Below, one piece after another: positions 15,972 through 25,599 of a stretch of DNA of 64,000 nt. The DNA is from Polynucleobacter sp. MWH-HuK1 (GTDB taxonomy: Bacteria > Pseudomonadota > Gammaproteobacteria > Burkholderiales > Burkholderiaceae), in NCBI RefSeq assembly GCF_018881815.1, contig NZ_JACVPP010000001.1, forward strand, positions 1,357,097 through 1,421,096, read 5' to 3'. Each line of letters begins with the position of its first letter. Within the stretch, counting starts at the first letter, position 1. Below the pieces are notes generated by a model. The model was not told the DNA's origin. It worked only from the letters and a program-made list of their open reading frames with translations, and searched no databases. Both the position numbers and the translations under genes were made by a program.

Positions 15972-17759
15972 ATGAATACAAGCAGCGCCGAATTTTTAGC
16001 TAGCAAAGCTAACAAAGACTCAACAGATACAAACAATGATGCAGCGCCTCCAGAAATGATTGGTGCAGAGATGCTCGTTCATGCATTGCACAAAGAGGGT
16101 GTCGAATACGTTTGGGGTTACCCAGGCGGTTCTGTTCTCTTCATTTATGACGAAATTTTTAAGCAAGACAAGTTTGAGCACATTCTTGTTCGCCATGAGC
16201 AGGCTGCTGTTCATGCTGCCGATGGCTATGCTCGTGCAACCGGCAAGGTTGGCGTAGCGCTAGTTACCTCAGGTCCAGGTGTGACCAATGCGGTGACTGG
16301 TATTGCGACTGCTTACACTGATTCGATCCCTATGGTGATCATCAGCGGTAACGTTCCTACTTATGCTATCGGTGAAGATGCTTTCCAAGAGGCTGACACT
16401 GTTGGTATTACACGCCCAGTTGTGAAGCACAACTTCCTCGTGAAAGATGTTAGGGATCTTCCTTTGGTATTGAAGAAAGCCTTTCATATCGCGCAAACTG
16501 GTCGTCCAGGTCCTGTGTTGATCGATATTCCTAAGGATGTCTCAGCAGCTAAAGGTCCGTTCGTTTATCCAGATGTATTGGAGATGCGTTCTTACAACCC
16601 TGTAATTAAGGGCCATAGTGGACAAATTCGCAAAGCAGTAGCTCTATTACAAGAAGCGGAGCGTCCATATATCTACACCGGCGGCGGTGTGATTTTGTCA
16701 GATGCTGCTCCTGAGTTAAAAGAGTTCGCGGAGCTTTTGGGTTATCCAGTCACCAATACCTTGATGGGCTTGGGCGGATTTCCTGGAACAAGTCCACAGT
16801 TTGTGGGCATGCTGGGTATGCATGGAACTTACGAAGCCAATATGGCTATGCAGCACAGCGACGTGTTGATTGCTATTGGTGCACGTTTTGATGATCGCGT
16901 GATCGGTAACACTGCACACTTTGCAAGTCATCCACGCAAAATTATTCACATTGACATCGATCCTTCCGTGATTTCTAAGCGCGTGAAAGTAGATGTGCCC
17001 ATCGTTGGCAACCTTAAAGAAGTGCTGGTTGAGATGACCGCTCAAATTAAGGCAGCTGGTCCACGTAAGAATGGCGATAAAGTTGCCGCATGGTGGGATC
17101 AGATTAATGAGTGGCGCAAAAAAGATTGCTTGAAATATGACGAAGCTTCTCAAATCGTAAAGCCGCAGTATGTTGTGCAAAAGCTGTGGGAGCTTACTGG
17201 TGGCGACGCATTTATTTGCTCTGACGTTGGTCAGCATCAAATGTGGGCGGCCCAGTTCTATAAGTTTGATAAGCCACGTCGTTGGATTAACTCTGGCGGT
17301 CTTGGCACCATGGGCGTTGGCTTGCCCTACGCCATGGGCATCAAAAAAGCATTCCCAGAAAAAGATGTGTTCACCATTACTGGTGAAGGCTCTATTCAGA
17401 TGTGTATTCAAGAACTGTCTACTTGCAAACAGTACGACACTCCGGTGAAGATCGTGTCCCTCAATAACCGTTACTTGGGTATGGTTCGCCAGTGGCAAGA
17501 GCTCACCTATAACAAACGTTATTCCAGCTCATACATGGACTCTTTGCCTGACTTTGTGAAGTTAGCCGAAGCCTATGGTCACGTTGGTATGCGTATTGAA
17601 AAGAAATCCGATGTTGAGGGCGCTCTTAAAGAGGCGATTCGCTTAAAAGATCGCACCGTATTCATGGATTTCCAGACTGATCCAGAAGAAAACGTTTGGC
17701 CTATGGTTCAAGCTGGCAAGGGTATTACTGAAATGCTTTTGGGTAGTGAGGATCTCTAA
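15972..17759 (+). CDS. ilvB: Acetolactate synthase, large (catalytic) subunit
   Basis: A 595-residue thiamine diphosphate enzyme that condenses pyruvate with pyruvate or 2-oxobutyrate in the first common step of valine, leucine and isoleucine synthesis. The N-terminal TPP domain has the catalytic glutamate E76 in VRHEQAAVHAADGYAR; a central FAD/transhydrogenase-like domain (about 220-360) includes GARFDDRVIGN; the C-terminal TPP domain has GEGSIQM (about 473) through the terminal NN, the metal-pyrophosphate motif with Glu in place of the usual Asp. About 25 non-conserved residues precede the fold. AAGGA lies before the ATG. The stop overlaps the ilvN start (TAATG). It could equally be named ilvI. 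Confidence 0.96.
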   Translation: MNTSSAEFLASKANKDSTDTNNDAAPPEMIGAEMLVHALHKEGVEYVWGYPGGSVLFIYDEIFKQDKFEHILVRHEQAAVHAADGYARATGKVGVALVTSGPGVTNAVTGIATAYTDSIPMVIISGNVPTYAIGEDAFQEADTVGITRPVVKHNFLVKDVRDLPLVLKKAFHIAQTGRPGPVLIDIPKDVSAAKGPFVYPDVLEMRSYNPVIKGHSGQIRKAVALLQEAERPYIYTGGGVILSDAAPELKEFAELLGYPVTNTLMGLGGFPGTSPQFVGMLGMHGTYEANMAMQHSDVLIAIGARFDDRVIGNTAHFASHPRKIIHIDIDPSVISKRVKVDVPIVGNLKEVLVEMTAQIKAAGPRKNGDKVAAWWDQINEWRKKDCLKYDEASQIVKPQYVVQKLWELTGGDAFICSDVGQHQMWAAQFYKFDKPRRWINSGGLGTMGVGLPYAMGIKKAFPEKDVFTITGEGSIQMCIQELSTCKQYDTPVKIVSLNNRYLGMVRQWQELTYNKRYSSSYMDSLPDFVKLAEAYGHVGMRIEKKSDVEGALKEAIRLKDRTVFMDFQTDPEENVWPMVQAGKGITEMLLGSEDL

Positions 17760-18250
17760 TGCGCCATATTATTTCTGTACTCATTGAGAACGAGCCGGGC
17801 GCTTTGTCACGCGTAGTAGGTCTTTTTTCTGCTCGTGGTTACAACATTGATACCTTAAGTGTTGCGCCTACTGAAGATCCTTCTTTATCGCGCATGACAA
17901 TCGTGACTTTTGGCTCCGATGATGTCATTGAACAAATTACTAAACACTTAAACCGTTTGGTTGAAGTTGTTAAGGTATTTGATTTGAGTGAAGGCCCTCA
18001 TATTGAGCGCGAGCTTATGATGATCAAGGTTCGTGCTGTTGGAAAAGAGCGTGAAGAGCTTAAACGCACTACCGATATCTTTCGCGGTCGCATCATTGAT
18101 GTGACAGACAAGAGTTACACCATTGAGTTAACTGGCGATGGTGCCAAGCTAGATGCCTTTATTGATTCGATCGATCGCGCATCGATTTTGGAGACTGTTC
18201 GCTCGGGCGGTTCTGGAATTGGTCGTGGAGAGCGCATCCTCAAGGTTTAA
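17759..18250 (+). CDS. ilvN: Acetolactate synthase, small (regulatory) subunit
   Basis: A 163-residue regulatory subunit that activates the large subunit and confers feedback inhibition by valine. The N-terminal ACT domain (about 1-78) begins MRHIISVLIENEPGALSRVVGLF, the conserved ligand-binding helix being PGALSR; the C-terminal domain (about 85-163) has the ALS_ss_C pattern RELMMIKV and ends GRGERILKV. Length is normal. Its start overlaps the ilvB stop by one base, as expected for subunits made in fixed ratio. The homologue is called ilvH in enterobacteria. Confidence 0.95.
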   Translation: MRHIISVLIENEPGALSRVVGLFSARGYNIDTLSVAPTEDPSLSRMTIVTFGSDDVIEQITKHLNRLVEVVKVFDLSEGPHIERELMMIKVRAVGKEREELKRTTDIFRGRIIDVTDKSYTIELTGDGAKLDAFIDSIDRASILETVRSGGSGIGRGERILKV

Positions 18251-18258
18251 TTTTTTAA

Positions 18259-19317
<1,059 letters not shown>

Positions 19318-19351
19318 TCAATAGAAGTTAATTAAAAGGCTCAGAATAAAG

Positions 19352-19999
19352 ATGATGTATCCACACCCCATTATTGCGAAAGAAGGTTGGCCGTATTTAG
19401 CGTTAGTGGGGGCGGTGACTTTACTTGTCCACTATCTCGGTGGTATTGCCTGGTCGTGGCCGCTTTGGATCATCTTTATCTTTGTTCTGCAGTTCTTCCG
19501 CGATCCGCAGCGCATTCCTGCAATGGGTCGTGATTTGGTTTTGTCGCCAGCTGATGGCCGTATTGTGGTTGTTGAAAAAACCAATGATGCTTATGCTGGT
19601 CGTGAAGCGCTCAAAATTAGTGTCTTCATGAATGTATTTAATGTTCACTCTAACCGTAGCGCTGTTAATGGTTTGGTGAAAGAAGTTCAGTATTTCCCTG
19701 GTAAGTTCGTAAATGCAGATTTAGATAAGGCATCTACAGAAAATGAGCGCAATGCGGTTGTGATTGACGCCAATGGTCAAATCGTTACTTTGGTTCAGGT
19801 TGCTGGTTTGATTGCCCGCCGCATTCTTTGCTATATTCATGTTGGTGACCGTCTCAAGGCAGGTGAGCGTTATGGGTTTATTCGCTTTGGTTCCCGTGTG
19901 GATGTGTACTTACCGCTTACTGCTGAGCCACTAGTGAGCGTTGGTGATAAAGTATTTGCAACAAATACAGCTTTGGCCCGTTTACCTGGCTTAGATTGA
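19352..19999 (+). CDS. psd: Phosphatidylserine decarboxylase proenzyme
   Basis: A 215-residue short-type decarboxylase that converts phosphatidylserine to phosphatidylethanolamine at the inner membrane. One or two membrane helices lie near 13-47, then the SPADGRI motif, [12 protein letters not shown], and the self-cleavage site in [11 protein letters not shown] (G180-S181), where cleavage makes the pyruvoyl prosthetic group on the new alpha chain. It follows ilvC by 34 bp and precedes pssA, so the two consecutive steps of PE synthesis are adjacent. Confidence 0.96.
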   Translation: MMYPHPIIAKEGWPYLALVGAVTLLVHYLGGIAWSWPLWIIFIFVLQFFRDPQRIPAMGRDLVLSPADGRIVVVEKTNDAYAGREALKISVFMNVFNVHSNRSAVNGLVKEVQYFPGKFVNADLDKASTENERNAVVIDANGQIVTLVQVAGLIARRILCYIHVGDRLKAGERYGFIRFGSRVDVYLPLTAEPLVSVGDKVFATNTALARLPGLD

Positions 20000-20027
20000 T
20001 TCTAAATATTATTCACTAGGATATTTT

Positions 20028-20891
20028 TTGACAACATTTCGCCGTCGTGGTCGCATAGACCGGAGCCGTCTCTCTCATAGACATGCTGCCAATTCTGATC
20101 AGCAGTGGGCGGAGGAGTTGGGTGATGGAATTGATTACGAAATAGAGGAGTTGCATCCTCAAAAGCCTCGCTTGCGAAGCAAGGGTATATATCTCCTGCC
20201 AAATGCATTTACTACCGCTGCTTTGTTTTGTGGTTTCTTCGCTATTGTTAATGCGATGAATCATCAATTTGAAATGGCTGCGATTGCGATCTTTGCATCC
20301 TTAGTCCTCGATGGAATGGATGGTCGTGTAGCGCGCATGACTAATACTCAGAGCGCTTTTGGCGAACAGTACGATTCGCTGGCTGATATGGTCTCCTTTG
20401 GTGTTGCGCCTGCATTGGTTGCTTATGAATGGGCTCTAAAAGATTTGGGTAAATGGGGTTGGTTGGCTGCATTTACTTACTGCGCTGGCGCTGCTTTGCG
20501 TTTAGCGCGCTTTAATGTAAACACGGGCGTAGTGGATAAGAAGTTTTTCCAAGGCCTACCCAGTCCAGCAGCCGGCGCCTTAATGGCTGGTTTTATTTGG
20601 TTGGCTGATGACAATAAGATTCCGGTGCGTGACACGGCCATTCCATGGGTTACCTTCTTTATCGCTGTTTATGCGGGCCTCACCATGGTTTCTAATGCCC
20701 GTTTTTATAGTGGCAAGGCTTTAGATGTCCGCTATCGTGTGCCTTTTGGCGTCATGGTTCTGATGATCCTCACTTTTGTTTTGATCTCATCGAATCCTCC
20801 TTTGACTCTATTTGGCTTGTTTGTGGTCTATTCCATATCCGGCTACGTCATTTGGGCCTGGGAACGACTCAGTGGAAAGCGTTTTAGCTAA
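20028..20891 (+). CDS. pssA: CDP-diacylglycerol-serine O-phosphatidyltransferase
   Basis: A 287-residue integral membrane enzyme that makes phosphatidylserine from CDP-diacylglycerol and serine, supplying Psd. The CDP-alcohol phosphatidyltransferase signature runs from D95 (DGMDGRVAR) to D120 (GEQYDSLAD), matching DGx2ARx8Gx3Dx3D. A charged cytoplasmic N-terminus of about 50 residues is followed by several hydrophobic helices. The start is a TTG at 20028 with AGGAT upstream; no in-frame ATG precedes the conserved part. It is the Gram-positive-like (type II) enzyme, not the soluble E. coli type. It ends 28 bp before the leucine leader peptide. Confidence 0.94.
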   Translation: MTTFRRRGRIDRSRLSHRHAANSDQQWAEELGDGIDYEIEELHPQKPRLRSKGIYLLPNAFTTAALFCGFFAIVNAMNHQFEMAAIAIFASLVLDGMDGRVARMTNTQSAFGEQYDSLADMVSFGVAPALVAYEWALKDLGKWGWLAAFTYCAGAALRLARFNVNTGVVDKKFFQGLPSPAAGALMAGFIWLADDNKIPVRDTAIPWVTFFIAVYAGLTMVSNARFYSGKALDVRYRVPFGVMVLMILTFVLISSNPPLTLFGLFVVYSISGYVIWAWERLSGKRFS

Positions 20892-20907
20892 TTCCAGAAT
20901 TTTGGGG

Positions 20908-20913
20908 TATAGT
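20908..20913 (+). promoter_or_regulatory. -10 box of the leu leader
   Basis: TATAGT ends six bases before the ATG of the leader peptide, so RNA probably starts at or next to that ATG. The -35 region shows only a partial match (TTAGCT, 18 bases upstream). Confidence 0.5.
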
Positions 20914-20919
20914 AATTCC

Positions 20920-20997
20920 ATGACTATAAATTTCTCACTTTTATCTAGTCTTCTTCTGCTAGCACTAAGCCTAATGCTTGGGGCGGGTGAGGCCTGA
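20920..20997 (+). CDS. leuL: Leucine leader peptide of the leuA attenuator
   Basis: A 25-residue open frame, MTINFSLLSSLLLLALSLML then GAGEA, with nine leucines, including four in a row at residues 11-14; three use CTA. Such a leucine run directly before leuA, followed by a terminator hairpin, is the classical arrangement of ribosome-mediated attenuation: when charged tRNA-Leu is scarce the ribosome stalls on the Leu codons and the terminator does not form. There is no Shine-Dalgarno; the -10 box position suggests the mRNA starts at this ATG. The gene is too short for usual gene callers. Confidence 0.82.
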   Translation: MTINFSLLSSLLLLALSLMLGAGEA

Positions 20998-21066
20998 GTT
21001 AATGAGATAAAAGAAATTCATTAGCCACCACATACCAGCCCCAGCAAATTGCTGGGGTTTTTGTTT
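20976..21066 (+). promoter_or_regulatory. leuA transcription attenuator
   Basis: Terminator: CCCCAGC (21039-21045) pairs with GCTGGGG (21051-21057) and is followed by TTTTTTGTTTT. Antiterminator candidate: GCTTGGGGC (20976-20984), inside the end of the leader peptide frame, is complementary to GCCCCAGC (21038-21045) with one bulged T. A ribosome stalled at the early Leu codons (20938-20961) leaves 20976-20984 free to pair and open the terminator; one that reaches the stop codon at 20995 covers it, allowing termination. Both structures were read by eye, without folding. Confidence 0.75.
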
Positions 21067-21121
21067 TGTAAGATTGCGTTAACTTAATAAGTTCAGAAGT
21101 ATTTAAAACCGGAGAGCTGTA

Positions 21122-22669
21122 ATGAGCGACAAAGTAATCATTTTTGATACCACCTTGCGTGATGGTGAGCAGTCACCTGGCGCATCAATGACTAAAGACG
21201 AAAAAGTACGGATTGCCCGTCAACTAGAACGTCTTAGGGTTGATGTGATTGAGGCCGGTTTTGCTGCTAGCTCTGAAGGTGACTTTCAGGCAATTTCAGC
21301 AGTTGCTGCTGCCGTTAAAGATTCCATTGTTTGTTCATTAGCCAGAGCTAATGACAAGGACATTACTCGTGCTGCTGATGCCTTACAAGCTGCTAATGCA
21401 AAACGCATTCATGCATTCTTAGCCACAAGTCCATTACATATGGCTGTCAAGTTGCGTATGTCTCCTGAAGAGGTTTTGGAGCAGGCTAAGCGTTCTATTC
21501 GTTTTGCGCGTAACTTGACTGCTGATATTGAGTTCTCAGCTGAAGATGGTTATCGCTCTGAAATGGACTTTTTATGCAGAGTCGTTGAGGCCGTAATTAA
21601 TGAAGGCGCATCCACTATTAATATTCCAGATACGGTTGGTTATGCAACGCCTGAGTTGTATGGTGAGTTTATTAAGACCTTGCGTACACGAGTACCCAAT
21701 TCAGATAAAGCAGTATGGTCAGTACATTGCCATAATGACTTAGGTATGGCTGTTGCAAACTCTTTAGCTGGCGTAAAGATCGGTGGAGCTCGTCAAATCG
21801 AATGCACGATCAATGGCTTGGGCGAACGTGCGGGCAATACTGCATTAGAAGAAATTGTGATGTCATTGCGTACTCGTAAAGATTATTTTGATATGGTTTG
21901 CGGTATTGATGCTACACAAATTGTGCCGGCTTCAAAGTTGGTTTCTCAGATCACTGGCTTTGTGGTTCAGCCTAACAAAGCAGTTGTTGGCGCTAATGCC
22001 TTTGCGCACACATCGGGCATCCATCAGGATGGTATTTTGAAGAACCGTGACACCTATGAAATCATGCGCGCAGAAGATGTGGGTTGGTCAGCAAACAAGA
22101 TTATTTTGGGAAAGTTATCAGGTCGCAATGCTTTTAAACAACGCTTGCAAGAGTTGGGCATTACTGTCGATGCTGAAGCCGATTTGAACGAAGCGTTTAG
22201 TCGTTTTAAGGCCTTGGCAGATCAAAAGTCTGAGATTTTTGATGAAGATATTATTGCCATCATGTCTGATTCAGCGGCGGCAGAAGAGGGTGAACATTAC
22301 AAATTCATCTCATTAAGTCAGCATTCAGAAACTGGTGAGCGCCCTAAGTCACGCGTGACTTTTCGCATGGGTGACAAAGAGATTAGCTCTGAAGCAGAAG
22401 GGAATGGTCCAGTGGATGCTAGCTTGAATGCTATAGAAGGTATTGCTAAAAGCGGGGCAGAGCAGTTGCTTTATTCGGTCAATGCGATTACTTCCGGCAC
22501 GCAGTCCCAGGGTGAAGTTACTGTGCGGTTGGCAAAAGGCGGACGCATTGTGAATGGTGTTGGTACTGACCCTGACATTATTGCCGCTTCTGCGAAAGCA
22601 TATTTATCTGCCTTGAATAAGTTGCACGATCCAAGTCAGGTCAAGCTCAATGCCCAGATGACACCTTAA
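21122..22669 (+). CDS. leuA: 2-Isopropylmalate synthase
   Basis: A 515-residue enzyme that condenses 2-oxoisovalerate with acetyl-CoA in the first committed step of leucine synthesis. The catalytic TIM barrel starts with [16 protein letters not shown] (9-24), with the metal-binding HCHNDLGMA near 202-210; the linker and the C-terminal LeuA regulatory domain (about 380-505) follow and normally bind leucine for feedback inhibition. GGAGAG precedes the ATG. Expression is probably attenuated by the leader upstream, so leucine would act at both RNA and enzyme level. A hairpin terminator lies 39 bp after the stop. Confidence 0.97.
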   Translation: MSDKVIIFDTTLRDGEQSPGASMTKDEKVRIARQLERLRVDVIEAGFAASSEGDFQAISAVAAAVKDSIVCSLARANDKDITRAADALQAANAKRIHAFLATSPLHMAVKLRMSPEEVLEQAKRSIRFARNLTADIEFSAEDGYRSEMDFLCRVVEAVINEGASTINIPDTVGYATPELYGEFIKTLRTRVPNSDKAVWSVHCHNDLGMAVANSLAGVKIGGARQIECTINGLGERAGNTALEEIVMSLRTRKDYFDMVCGIDATQIVPASKLVSQITGFVVQPNKAVVGANAFAHTSGIHQDGILKNRDTYEIMRAEDVGWSANKIILGKLSGRNAFKQRLQELGITVDAEADLNEAFSRFKALADQKSEIFDEDIIAIMSDSAAAEEGEHYKFISLSQHSETGERPKSRVTFRMGDKEISSEAEGNGPVDASLNAIEGIAKSGAEQLLYSVNAITSGTQSQGEVTVRLAKGGRIVNGVGTDPDIIAASAKAYLSALNKLHDPSQVKLNAQMTP

Positions 22670-22707
22670 AATACATAAGTCATTGTTTTATATATGTATT
22701 TTCATTG

Positions 22708-22731
22708 AACCACCTCTCTGGCGGTTTTTTG
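22708..22731 (+). terminator. Terminator after leuA
   Basis: AACCACC and GGCGGTT form a 7-bp stem with one A-C mismatch and a 5-base loop, followed by TTTT (TTTTTT including stem bases). Confidence 0.65.
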
Positions 22732-22758
22732 TTCCTTAGTCTGTTGCGCTTATTGATC

Positions 22759-22767
22759 TGCTACAAT
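22759..22767 (+). promoter_or_regulatory. rpsO promoter (extended -10)
   Basis: TGCTACAAT is an extended -10 element (TG, one base, TACAAT) with no clear -35 box. RNA would start near 22774, giving a leader of about 95 bases before rpsO. The leader begins with a small hairpin, GCTTT (22774-22778) with AAAGC (22786-22790), followed by six T. Confidence 0.5.
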
Positions 22768-22869
22768 TAGAGGGCTTTGATTTATAAAGCTTTTTTGTAT
22801 TATTTTGTTAATCACGCACGACACTTAATGGGTGAAAGCTCTGGTGTTCGCAAGTTAGGAGTATTAAAA

Positions 22870-23139
22870 ATGGCAGTTGCTGATATTAAAACGGCGGATA
22901 TCGTCAAAGAAAACGCGCGCAGCGCAAACGATACGGGCAGCCCTGAAGTTCAAGTTTCATTGCTCACAGCCCGCATCAATGAACTAACCCCCCATTTCAA
23001 GGCTAACGCTAAAGATCATCACAGCCGTCGTGGCTTGTTGAAGATGGTTTCACGTCGCCGTCGCCTTTTGGATTACCTCAAAGGCAAAGATTTGGATCGC
23101 TATCGCGCATTGATTGAGAAATTAGGTCTCCGCAAGTAA
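22870..23139 (+). CDS. rpsO: 30S ribosomal protein S15
   Basis: An 89-residue protein, exactly the usual length, that binds the central domain of 16S rRNA early in 30S assembly. It contains [20 protein letters not shown] and the [15 protein letters not shown] signature. The frame is open further upstream (to 22777), but the ATG at 22870, preceded by TAGGAG, gives the family N-terminus MAVADIK. S15 commonly represses its own translation through the leader. Linkage to pnp is conserved throughout proteobacteria. Confidence 0.97.
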   Translation: MAVADIKTADIVKENARSANDTGSPEVQVSLLTARINELTPHFKANAKDHHSRRGLLKMVSRRRRLLDYLKGKDLDRYRALIEKLGLRK

Positions 23140-23155
23140 TTCTTATCGGTATGCA

Positions 23156-23218
23156 ATGCCATCTTTCTTAGGGTTGTTTCTTTACAGAATCAGTCTTAAG
23201 CAGATGGCATGTTTTTTT
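23156..23218 (+). terminator. Long-loop terminator between rpsO and pnp
   Basis: ATGCCATCT (23156-23164) pairs perfectly with AGATGGCAT (23202-23210), enclosing a 37-base loop, followed by GTTTTTTT. The stem plus T-run fits an intrinsic terminator of partial strength, as rpsO and pnp are often partly co-transcribed; the large loop is unusual. Confidence 0.55.
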
Positions 23219-23252
23219 GGGCGCTTTAGATCATTTGTGTAGGGGATTGTGT

Positions 23253-23358
23253 CATTCCAATGAGTTTCTGGGTTTTATGCAGAGTCTCCCTGGAATGGCA
23301 TCCCTTGTGATCCTAAATCGCTCCAGTGTTGTCGTGGCACTGCTTTATCCCACGACAA
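23253..23358 (+). promoter_or_regulatory. Structured pnp leader
   Basis: Two stems are visible: CATTCCA (23253-23259) with TGGAATG (23291-23297), and a perfect 9-bp stem TTGTCGTGG (23329-23337) with CCACGACAA (23350-23358), loop 12 bases. The second ends 48 bases before the pnp ATG. In E. coli an RNase III-cut stem in the pnp leader mediates PNPase autoregulation; this may be its equivalent. That role is inferred from position and shape only. Confidence 0.45.
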
Positions 23359-23406
23359 GCGCATTGCTCGTGTGAGTTTTGCGTGAACAATTTGGAGAAG
23401 ATCAGA

Positions 23407-25575
23407 ATGACAATGTTTAAAAAAGCAGTTAAAAGTTTTCAATGGGGTAATCATCAAGTAACCATGGAAACAGGCGAGATCGCTCGTCAATCCGGTGGTG
23501 CCGTTATTGTTAACGTAGATGACACGGTAGTAATGGGTACAGTTGTAGCCTCTAAGTCTGCAAAGCCGGGCCAATCATTTTTCCCGTTGACTGTTGATTA
23601 TTTAGAAAAGACATACGCAGCTGGAAAGATCCCTGGCGGCTTCTTTCGTCGCGAAGGTCGTCCATCTGAAGGTGAGACATTGATCTCCCGTTTGATTGAT
23701 CGCCCATTGCGTCCTTTGTTCCCAGAGGGTTTCTTGAACGAAGTTCAGGTTGTGGTGCACGTGTTGTCCATCAACCCTGATGTACCTGCTGATATTCCTG
23801 CTCTGATTGCTGCATCTGCTGCCTTAGCTGTTTCAGGTATCCCATTTGCTGGCCCAGTAGGTGCTGCACGTGTTGGCTATGCAAACGGTCAGTACCTCTT
23901 GAATCCAACGCGTACTGAGCAAGCTACTAGCGAACTTGATTTGATTGTTGCCGGTACGCAAGCTGCTGTATTAATGGTTGAATCAGAAGCAAATCAATTA
24001 TCCGAAGAAGTGATGTTGGGCGCAGTTGTATATGGTCATGAGCAAATGCAAACGGCAATTAATGCTATTAATGATTTAGTTCGTGAAGCTGGTAAGCCTG
24101 AGTGGGATTGGACTGCAGCTCCTAAAGATGAGCCATTTATCGCCAAGGTAACTGCATTGGCTGAAGCGCCATTGCGTGAGGCTTATCAGATTCGTCAAAA
24201 AGGCGCTCGTTCCGACAAGCTCAAAGAAATTTCTAAAGAGGTAATGGCTAAGTTGTCAGAAGAAGGCGAAGTTGATGCTGTTGCTGTTAGCGACATCATG
24301 TTTGAAATTGAAGCGAAGATTGTTCGTAGCCAGATTTTGAATGGTGAGCCACGTATTGATGGTCGCGATACACGCACAGTACGCCCGATCGAAATTCGCA
24401 ACGGCGTATTGCCACGTACACATGGATCTGCTTTGTTTACTCGTGGTGAAACTCAAGCATTGGTTGTTGCAACACTCGGTACTGCACGTGATGAGCAAAT
24501 TATTGATGCGCTTGAAGGCGAATACCGCGATCGCTTCATGTTCCACTACAACATGCCGCCGTTTGCTACTGGCGAAACAGGTCGCGTAGGAAGCCCTAAG
24601 CGTCGTGAAATTGGTCATGGTCGTTTAGCTAAGCGTGCTTTGATTCCAGTATTGCCAAGTGCAGAAGATTTTGCATACAGCATTCGTGTGGTCTCAGAAA
24701 TTACTGAGTCCAATGGCTCTTCTTCAATGGCTTCTGTTTGTGGTGGCTGTTTGGCAATGATGGACGCCGGTGTTCCGGTTAAAGCACACGTTGCTGGTGT
24801 TGCAATGGGCTTGATCCTTGACGGTAATCGTTTTGCTGTGTTGACAGACATCTTGGGTGATGAAGATCACCTAGGCGATATGGACTTCAAAGTTGCTGGT
24901 ACAGCGAATGGTATTACTGCATTGCAGATGGATATCAAAGTACAAGGTATCACCAAAGAAATTATGCAAGTAGCTTTGGCGCAAGCTAAAGAGGGTCGCT
25001 TGCACATCTTGAGCAAAATGCAAGAAGCGATGGGTTCAGTTCGTACGGAATTGTCAGCACATGCTCCACGCATGGTTTCTTTCAAGATTCATCCAGACAA
25101 GATCCGCGAAGTAATCGGTAAGGGCGGCGCTACTATTCAGGCGTTGACTAAGGAAACTGGTTGCAGCATCGATATCAAAGATGATGGCACTGTAACGATT
25201 GCTTCTACATCTGCTGAAGGCATGGCAGAAGCTAAAGCACGTATTGAAGGTATTACTGCTGAAGCCGAAGTAGGAAAGATCTACGAAGGTCCAGTAGTGA
25301 AGTTGCTCGAATTCGGTGCTTTGGTAAATATTCTTCCTGGTAAGGATGGTCTTTTGCACATCTCTGAGATTTCAAATGAGCGCGTGAAAGAAGTTAAAGA
25401 CTATTTAGCAGAAGGCCAAGTAGTGCGCGTGAAATTGTTAGCGGCTGATGAGCGTGGTCGTTTACGTTTGTCCCTAAAAGCTGCGATGGCTGATGAGGGC
25501 GGCACGATTGCTCCTTTAGCTGGCGCTACTGAAGTGTCTGCAGAGGCTGCTCCAGCGACTGGTGAATCCGCTTAA
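23407..25575 (+). CDS. pnp: Polynucleotide phosphorylase
   Basis: A 722-residue phosphorolytic 3'-5' exoribonuclease and degradosome component. Two RNase PH domains (about 12-145 and 315-545) flank a helical domain; [22 protein letters not shown] is in the first, and the second has the phosphate-binding region. A KH domain follows ([16 protein letters not shown]) and then an S1 domain ([20 protein letters not shown]). The tail is Ala/Glu rich. The start is taken at ATG 23407 ([11 protein letters not shown]) after GGAGAAG; an ATG six bases on is possible. The frame is open to 23326, but that part is the hairpin leader. Confidence 0.97.
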   Translation: MTMFKKAVKSFQWGNHQVTMETGEIARQSGGAVIVNVDDTVVMGTVVASKSAKPGQSFFPLTVDYLEKTYAAGKIPGGFFRREGRPSEGETLISRLIDRPLRPLFPEGFLNEVQVVVHVLSINPDVPADIPALIAASAALAVSGIPFAGPVGAARVGYANGQYLLNPTRTEQATSELDLIVAGTQAAVLMVESEANQLSEEVMLGAVVYGHEQMQTAINAINDLVREAGKPEWDWTAAPKDEPFIAKVTALAEAPLREAYQIRQKGARSDKLKEISKEVMAKLSEEGEVDAVAVSDIMFEIEAKIVRSQILNGEPRIDGRDTRTVRPIEIRNGVLPRTHGSALFTRGETQALVVATLGTARDEQIIDALEGEYRDRFMFHYNMPPFATGETGRVGSPKRREIGHGRLAKRALIPVLPSAEDFAYSIRVVSEITESNGSSSMASVCGGCLAMMDAGVPVKAHVAGVAMGLILDGNRFAVLTDILGDEDHLGDMDFKVAGTANGITALQMDIKVQGITKEIMQVALAQAKEGRLHILSKMQEAMGSVRTELSAHAPRMVSFKIHPDKIREVIGKGGATIQALTKETGCSIDIKDDGTVTIASTSAEGMAEAKARIEGITAEAEVGKIYEGPVVKLLEFGALVNILPGKDGLLHISEISNERVKEVKDYLAEGQVVRVKLLAADERGRLRLSLKAAMADEGGTIAPLAGATEVSAEAAPATGESA

Positions 25576-25599
25576 TTACTTTAGCAAGCAGGAGTATTC

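Noticed and set aside
16716..17498. Open frame of 260 codons on the minus strand inside ilvB
   Set aside because: It is antisense to strongly conserved ilvB codons, has no ribosome site and no recognisable protein family; a shadow of codon bias.
22777..22869. Upstream extension of rpsO
   Set aside because: The extra residues are not part of S15, whose length is fixed at 89; the region is leader RNA.
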